A stretch of DNA of 10,036 nt from assembly GCA_025935475.1 (NCBI GenBank), contig JAICVE010000076.1, positions 1 to 10,036 on the forward strand, read 5' to 3'. This DNA comes from Nitrospira sp. Its GTDB lineage: Bacteria > Nitrospirota > Nitrospiria > Nitrospirales > Nitrospiraceae. Position numbers and translations under genes: made by a program. Under the pieces are notes generated by a model. It ran no database searches and was not told the DNA's origin. It was given only the letters and a program-made list of their open reading frames with translations. Shown in pieces: positions 6,745 to 10,036 of the stretch (within the stretch, counting starts at the first letter, position 1; each line of letters begins with the position of its first letter).

Positions 6745-9255
6745 ATGGGAAACTCCATCATCATCAAGGGCGCGCGCGAACACAATCTCAAGAACATCGA
6801 CGTCGAGATCCCCCGCGACAAGCTGGTTGTCATCACTGGCTTGAGCGGTTCCGGCAACTCTTCGCTCGCCTTCGACACCATCTACGCGGAGGGACAGCGC
6901 CGGTACGTCGAATCCCTGTCGGCTTACGCCCGTCAGTTTCTGGAGCAGATGGGGAAACCCGATGTCGATTCGATTGAAGGGCTTTCCCCCGCCATTTCGA
7001 TCGAGCAGAAATCCACGAGCCACAATCCGCGCTCGACCGTCGGGACGGTCACGGAAATCTATGATTATCTGCGGCTACTGTTCGCGCGCGTCGGGCGACC
7101 CTATTGCCACCAATGCGGCCATGAGATCACCGCGCAGACGGTGCAGCAGATGGTCGATGCCATCGGTGCGCTGCCGGAGTCCAGCAAGTTTCAGATTCTC
7201 GCGCCGATCGTCCGCGGCCGGAAAGGCGAATATCGCAAAGAGCTTCTCGAGATGCGGCGGGCCGGCTATGTTCGGGCGCGCATCGACGGGAAACCGGTGG
7301 ACTTGGGCGACGAGGTCAGTCTCGACAAACAGAAGAAGCACACGATTGAGATCGTCATCGATCGTTTGGTCATGAAGCCGGGAGACGCGCTCGCGCGGCG
7401 GCTGGCCGACTCCGTCGAAACCGCATTGAAGCTGACGGGAGGCCTGGTGGGCGTGCTGACCGAGGACGACAGAACGCTGCTCTACAGTGAAAAGCTTGCC
7501 TGCATCCGCTGCGGCGTGAGTTATCCGGAAATCACGCCGCGCATCTTCTCGTTCAACAGCCCGCACGGCGCCTGTCCGACGTGTGACGGCATCGGATATG
7601 CGATGACGGCAGACGCTCCTGAAGACGAAGATTTCACGCTGCTCGAGCTCTGCGAAGCTTGTCAGGGCGCCAGACTGAAACCTGAAAGCCTTTCCATCAA
7701 AATCGCCAAGCAATCGATCGCCGATGTGACGCGCCGGTCCGTCAGAGTGGCGGCCGATTTTTTTGCTTCGCTGACCTTCACCGAGCGTGAAATGGTCATC
7801 GCCCATCGAATTCTGAAGGAAATCAGGGAACGGCTCGGGTTTCTCGTGAACGTGGGCCTCGATTACCTCACGCTCGATCGGGCGGCGGCGACGCTCTCCG
7901 GAGGCGAAGGCCAGCGCATCAGGCTCGCGACTCAGATCGGCTCGGGACTGGTGGGCGTGCTCTACATTCTTGATGAACCATCCATCGGCTTACATCAACG
8001 CGACAATCGCCGCCTGCTGCAAACGCTGCTCCGGTTGCGCGATCTCGGGAACACGGTGGTGGTCGTGGAGCACGATGCCGAAACGATGCTGGCCGCGGAT
8101 CACATTCTCGATATGGGGCCAGGCGCCGGCTCGCTCGGCGGGCACGTCATTGCGCAGGGCACGCCGCAACAGGTCATGGCCGATCCCCAATCGTTGACCG
8201 GCCAGTATCTTCGCGGCCTACAGGCGGTCTCCGTTCCCCGGCGGGAACGGAAGCCGAAGGGGTTCCTGTCCGTCGTCGGTGCGAACAAGCATAATCTGAA
8301 GGACGTCACGGCACGCCTTCCGTTAGGATTGTTGACCTGTGTCACCGGCGTTTCGGGATCGGGCAAGAGCACGCTCGTGCTTGAAGTGCTGTTTCACTCG
8401 TTATCGCAGCTCCTGTACCACAAAAAGCCGAAGATCGACGGCTGCAAAGACCTTCACGGTGTCCTGGCGCTGGATAAGGTGATTGACATCGATCAATCGC
8501 CGATTGGGAGGACCCCCCGCTCGAATCCCGCCACGTATACGGGACTCTTCGGGCATATCCGCGATCTCTATTCGAATCTTCCGGAATCTCGCGTCCGCGG
8601 GTACAAGCCGGGCCGCTACAGTTTCAACGTCAAAGGCGGGCGGTGCGAAGCCTGTCAAGGGGACGGGCTGATCAAAATCGAGATGCATTTTCTGCCGGAC
8701 GTGTACGTCACCTGCGAAGTGTGCAAAGGTCAGCGCTACAACCGTGAGACGTTGGAAATTCTCCATAAAGGCAAGAGCATTGCCGATGTGCTGAACATGA
8801 CGGTGGACGAGGCCCTGGGGTTTTTCGAGCATATTCCGCTCATCAAGGCCAAATTGCAGACCTTGCATGACGTCGGGCTGCATTATGTGAAGCTCGGCCA
8901 GTCGGCGACCACGCTTTCCGGCGGCGAAGCGCAGCGAGTGAAACTCTCCCGTGAATTATCGAAGCGGGCGACTGGGCGCACGCTGTACATCCTTGACGAG
9001 CCGACAACCGGATTGCATTTTGCCGACGTGCAGCGCTTGCTCGATGTCCTCGATCGTCTCGTCGAAGCGGGGAACACCGTCCTCGTCATTGAACACAACC
9101 TGGACGTGATCAAGAACGCCGATTGGATCATCGACCTGGGCCCGGAGGGCGGAGACCGCGGAGGTGAAATCGTTGCCGAGGGGCCGCCCAAAGAGATCGC
9201 ACGCACAAAGCGGTCGTATACGGGCCAGGTGCTGAAAGAGGCGGGAATCGGATAA
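6745..9255 (+). CDS. uvrA: UvrA excinuclease subunit, variant with altered Walker A and shortened insertion domain
   Basis: UvrA is the damage-recognition ATPase of nucleotide excision repair and loads UvrB onto DNA. This one has 836 residues against about 940 in E. coli. In order: first ATPase half with GLSGSGNSS (32-40), where Asn38 replaces the usual Walker A Lys; UvrB-binding region about 120-250; zinc module Cys253, 256, 277, 280; CEACQG (Cys303, 306); first signature LSGGEGQ (384-390) with Walker B Asp410-Glu411; second Walker A GVSGSGKST with Lys541; zinc module Cys634, 637, 657, 660; second signature LSGGEAQ (724-730) with Asp751-Glu752. Between Cys280 and Cys303 only 22 residues remain where E. 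coli has about 90, so most of the insertion domain is absent. The frame is otherwise intact. ATG at 6745 is chosen because IIIKGAREHNLKN is the normal UvrA N-terminus; GTG at 6715 would add ten residues that overlap the -10 box. Whether this is the only UvrA of the cell cannot be seen here. Confidence 0.95.
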   Translation: MGNSIIIKGAREHNLKNIDVEIPRDKLVVITGLSGSGNSSLAFDTIYAEGQRRYVESLSAYARQFLEQMGKPDVDSIEGLSPAISIEQKSTSHNPRSTVGTVTEIYDYLRLLFARVGRPYCHQCGHEITAQTVQQMVDAIGALPESSKFQILAPIVRGRKGEYRKELLEMRRAGYVRARIDGKPVDLGDEVSLDKQKKHTIEIVIDRLVMKPGDALARRLADSVETALKLTGGLVGVLTEDDRTLLYSEKLACIRCGVSYPEITPRIFSFNSPHGACPTCDGIGYAMTADAPEDEDFTLLELCEACQGARLKPESLSIKIAKQSIADVTRRSVRVAADFFASLTFTEREMVIAHRILKEIRERLGFLVNVGLDYLTLDRAAATLSGGEGQRIRLATQIGSGLVGVLYILDEPSIGLHQRDNRRLLQTLLRLRDLGNTVVVVEHDAETMLAADHILDMGPGAGSLGGHVIAQGTPQQVMADPQSLTGQYLRGLQAVSVPRRERKPKGFLSVVGANKHNLKDVTARLPLGLLTCVTGVSGSGKSTLVLEVLFHSLSQLLYHKKPKIDGCKDLHGVLALDKVIDIDQSPIGRTPRSNPATYTGLFGHIRDLYSNLPESRVRGYKPGRYSFNVKGGRCEACQGDGLIKIEMHFLPDVYVTCEVCKGQRYNRETLEILHKGKSIADVLNMTVDEALGFFEHIPLIKAKLQTLHDVGLHYVKLGQSATTLSGGEAQRVKLSRELSKRATGRTLYILDEPTTGLHFADVQRLLDVLDRLVEAGNTVLVIEHNLDVIKNADWIIDLGPEGGDRGGEIVAEGPPKEIARTKRSYTGQVLKEAGIG

Positions 9256-9343
9256 AGATTACTTGAAGTACTTCCGGAGAGAGAGGAGGAAGCGAACTGT
9301 TGCCTGCCCGCCAACGGTCATCAGCCGATGAATAACACCACAC

Positions 9344-9350
9344 AAGGAGG
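9344..9350 (+). promoter_or_regulatory. Strong Shine-Dalgarno site for the DUF486 gene
   Basis: AAGGAGG ends 3 bases before the ATG at 9354. It is close to the full anti-Shine-Dalgarno complement and supports this start. The 98-base gap after uvrA has no convincing terminator or promoter, so the gene may be read with uvrA. Confidence 0.65.
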
Positions 9351-9353
9351 GAT

Positions 9354-9683
9354 ATGCGCACGATTGTCCTGCTGACGATCTCCAACGTCTTCATGACGCT
9401 TGCCTGGTACGGACATCTCAAATACAAAGACACCCCCCTGTGGATAGCGATCCTGGCAAGTTGGGGCATCGCGTTCGTCGAATACTGTTTTCAGGTGCCC
9501 GCCAACCGGATTGGTCATTATGATTTCACGGCTGCCCAATTAAAGACCATTCAGGAAGTCATCACGCTCGCCGTCTTTTGTGTGTTTTCCGTCCTGTACC
9601 TTCGAGAACCGCTGAAATGGAATTACGTTCTGGGCTTTAGCATGATGGCCGGCGCTGTGTTTGTGATTTTTAAAGAGTGGTAA
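9354..9683 (+). CDS. DMT family small membrane protein (DUF486)
   Basis: A 109-residue inner-membrane protein with four predicted helices, at about 3-22, 27-47, 66-83 and 90-107. The conserved DUF486 signature is clear: FVEYCFQVPANRIGH, then F-x-x-x-QLKTIQEVITL, then EPLKWNY and a final AVFVIFKEW. The family is distantly related to the drug/metabolite transporter superfamily and small multidrug-resistance proteins, but no substrate is established. The length equals that of the usual family member. Four-helix proteins of this kind probably work as dimers (inference from the superfamily). It follows uvrA on the same strand but has no functional tie to it that I can see. Confidence 0.9.
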   Translation: MRTIVLLTISNVFMTLAWYGHLKYKDTPLWIAILASWGIAFVEYCFQVPANRIGHYDFTAAQLKTIQEVITLAVFCVFSVLYLREPLKWNYVLGFSMMAGAVFVIFKEW

Positions 9684-9716
9684 CTCTCCTCTTCTGTCGG
9701 CCTCGCACATCCATCC

Positions 9717-9734
9717 TGTCCCCATAACGGGACA
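9717..9734 (+). terminator. Weak hairpin downstream of the DUF486 gene (possible terminator or operator)
   Basis: TGTCCC and GGGACA form a perfect 6-base stem around a 6-base loop, 33 bases after the DUF486 stop codon. No T-run follows. The right arm also takes part in an overlapping near-palindrome, GACAACTTGTC (9731-9741). A rho-independent terminator is therefore doubtful; a protein-binding site is the other reading. Confidence 0.25.
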
Positions 9735-9926
9735 ACTTGTCTCGCTGCCAACAGAAAAACGAGTGAGTTTAGTGATCTTCGTTAGGGAGAGCACCATAGT
9801 TTGACCATGAACCGTGCATACAGCCGTCACTTTTCACTTGGGCCCGTCCTTTGCTACTTCAAAAAGCTGGGAGTTTCGCTAGTTCATACGTCTAAGGCAA
9901 GAGCGGTCCTGCGCACGGAGGCCGCG

Positions 9927-9949
9927 TTCTACCCGACGTTTCTACCCGA
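9927..9949 (+). repeat. 13-base-period direct repeat just before a ribosome site
   Basis: TTCTACCCGA occurs at 9927-9936 and again at 9940-9949, a 13-base period, ending one base before the AGGAGG of the lipoprotein gene. It may be a chance duplication, a leader element or an operator. The rest of the 277-base spacer from 9684 shows no clear promoter. Confidence 0.5.
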
Positions 9950-9960
9950 AAGGAGGAGCG

Positions 9961-10036
9961 ATGTTACCTGAGATGGCACGTCGTGTGTTGACTACCTGTG
10001 CAGCGATCATGATCGGAATGAACCTCGCCGCTTGTA
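9961..10036 (+). CDS. Predicted lipoprotein, N-terminus only
   Basis: The first 25 codons of a gene that continues past the right edge. The N-terminus has two Arg residues (7, 8), a hydrophobic stretch, and a lipobox LAAC ending at Cys25, the pattern cleaved by signal peptidase II and lipidated on that Cys. A strong AGGAGG (9951-9956) sits 4 bases before the ATG at 9961. A second ATG four codons in (9973) is less well spaced. The mature protein would be membrane-anchored on the outside of the inner membrane or in the outer membrane. Nothing of the mature domain is visible, so no function can be given. Confidence 0.75.
   Translation, partial: MLPEMARRVLTTCAAIMIGMNLAAC

Noticed and set aside
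6592..7023. A 143-codon minus-strand frame spanning the spacer and the start of uvrA.
   Set aside because: It reads antisense to conserved UvrA sequence and ends in the palindromic element; no domain is visible.
9261..9271. Short palindrome TACTTGAAGTA-like just after the uvrA stop as a terminator.
   Set aside because: The stem is only 5 bases, has almost no loop and no following T-run.
9807..9971. A 54-codon plus-strand frame in the spacer before the lipoprotein gene, overlapping its start.
   Set aside because: It has no ribosome site at a useful distance, no recognisable protein pattern, and the strong AGGAGG within it serves the ATG at 9961.

Overview
The window looks like chromosomal DNA from a GC-rich, non-phototrophic bacterium, most likely Nitrospira or a close relative (Nitrospirota). 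This is an inference from the gene set (Usp and PCP_red fusions, SPASM radical SAM, UbiE beside a B12-binding radical SAM protein) and from an intergenic repeat that resembles ones I recall from Nitrospira genomes. It was not confirmed by any search.

Layout. Everything from 1 to about 6500 is on the minus strand and everything from 6745 to the right edge is on the plus strand. They diverge from a 246-bp spacer that holds a palindromic repeat element and the uvrA promoter. In minus-strand order the genes are ubiE (6498-5728), then a B12-binding radical SAM protein (5731-4106) joined to it by a 4-base ATGA overlap. A 146-bp gap with a good extended -10 promoter follows. Next is a 693-residue multidomain protein (two Usp domains, three PCP_red-like domains, one rubredoxin-like ribbon; 3959-1878), then 2 bases later a radical SAM/SPASM protein ending in a fourth PCP_red-like domain (1875-496). 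Last, 23 bases on, is a His-rich membrane protein that runs off the left edge (472-1). On the plus strand are uvrA (6745-9255), a small DUF486 membrane protein (9354-9683) and the first 25 codons of a lipoprotein gene (9961 onward).

How the genes may work together. The Usp-PCP_red, radical SAM-PCP_red and membrane-protein genes form one tight unit. The PCP_red domain is known from the C-terminus of the light-independent protochlorophyllide reductase subunit BchB/ChlB, and the radical SAM protein resembles tetrapyrrole side-chain enzymes of the AhbC/AhbD/NirJ group. A tetrapyrrole-related modification, binding or redox-sensing role is therefore plausible. This is the best candidate for an undescribed system here. 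UbiE acts in menaquinone/ubiquinone methylation; its coupled B12-radical SAM partner has no assigned substrate.

The most unusual single gene is uvrA. Its N-terminal Walker A motif has Asn where the catalytic Lys belongs, and most of the insertion domain is missing, while the C-terminal ATPase, both main zinc modules and the UvrB-binding region are intact. The codon for the odd Asn lies at the edge of a 15-base exact match to the palindromic repeat 230 bases upstream, so either a real sequence transfer or an assembly artefact should be considered.
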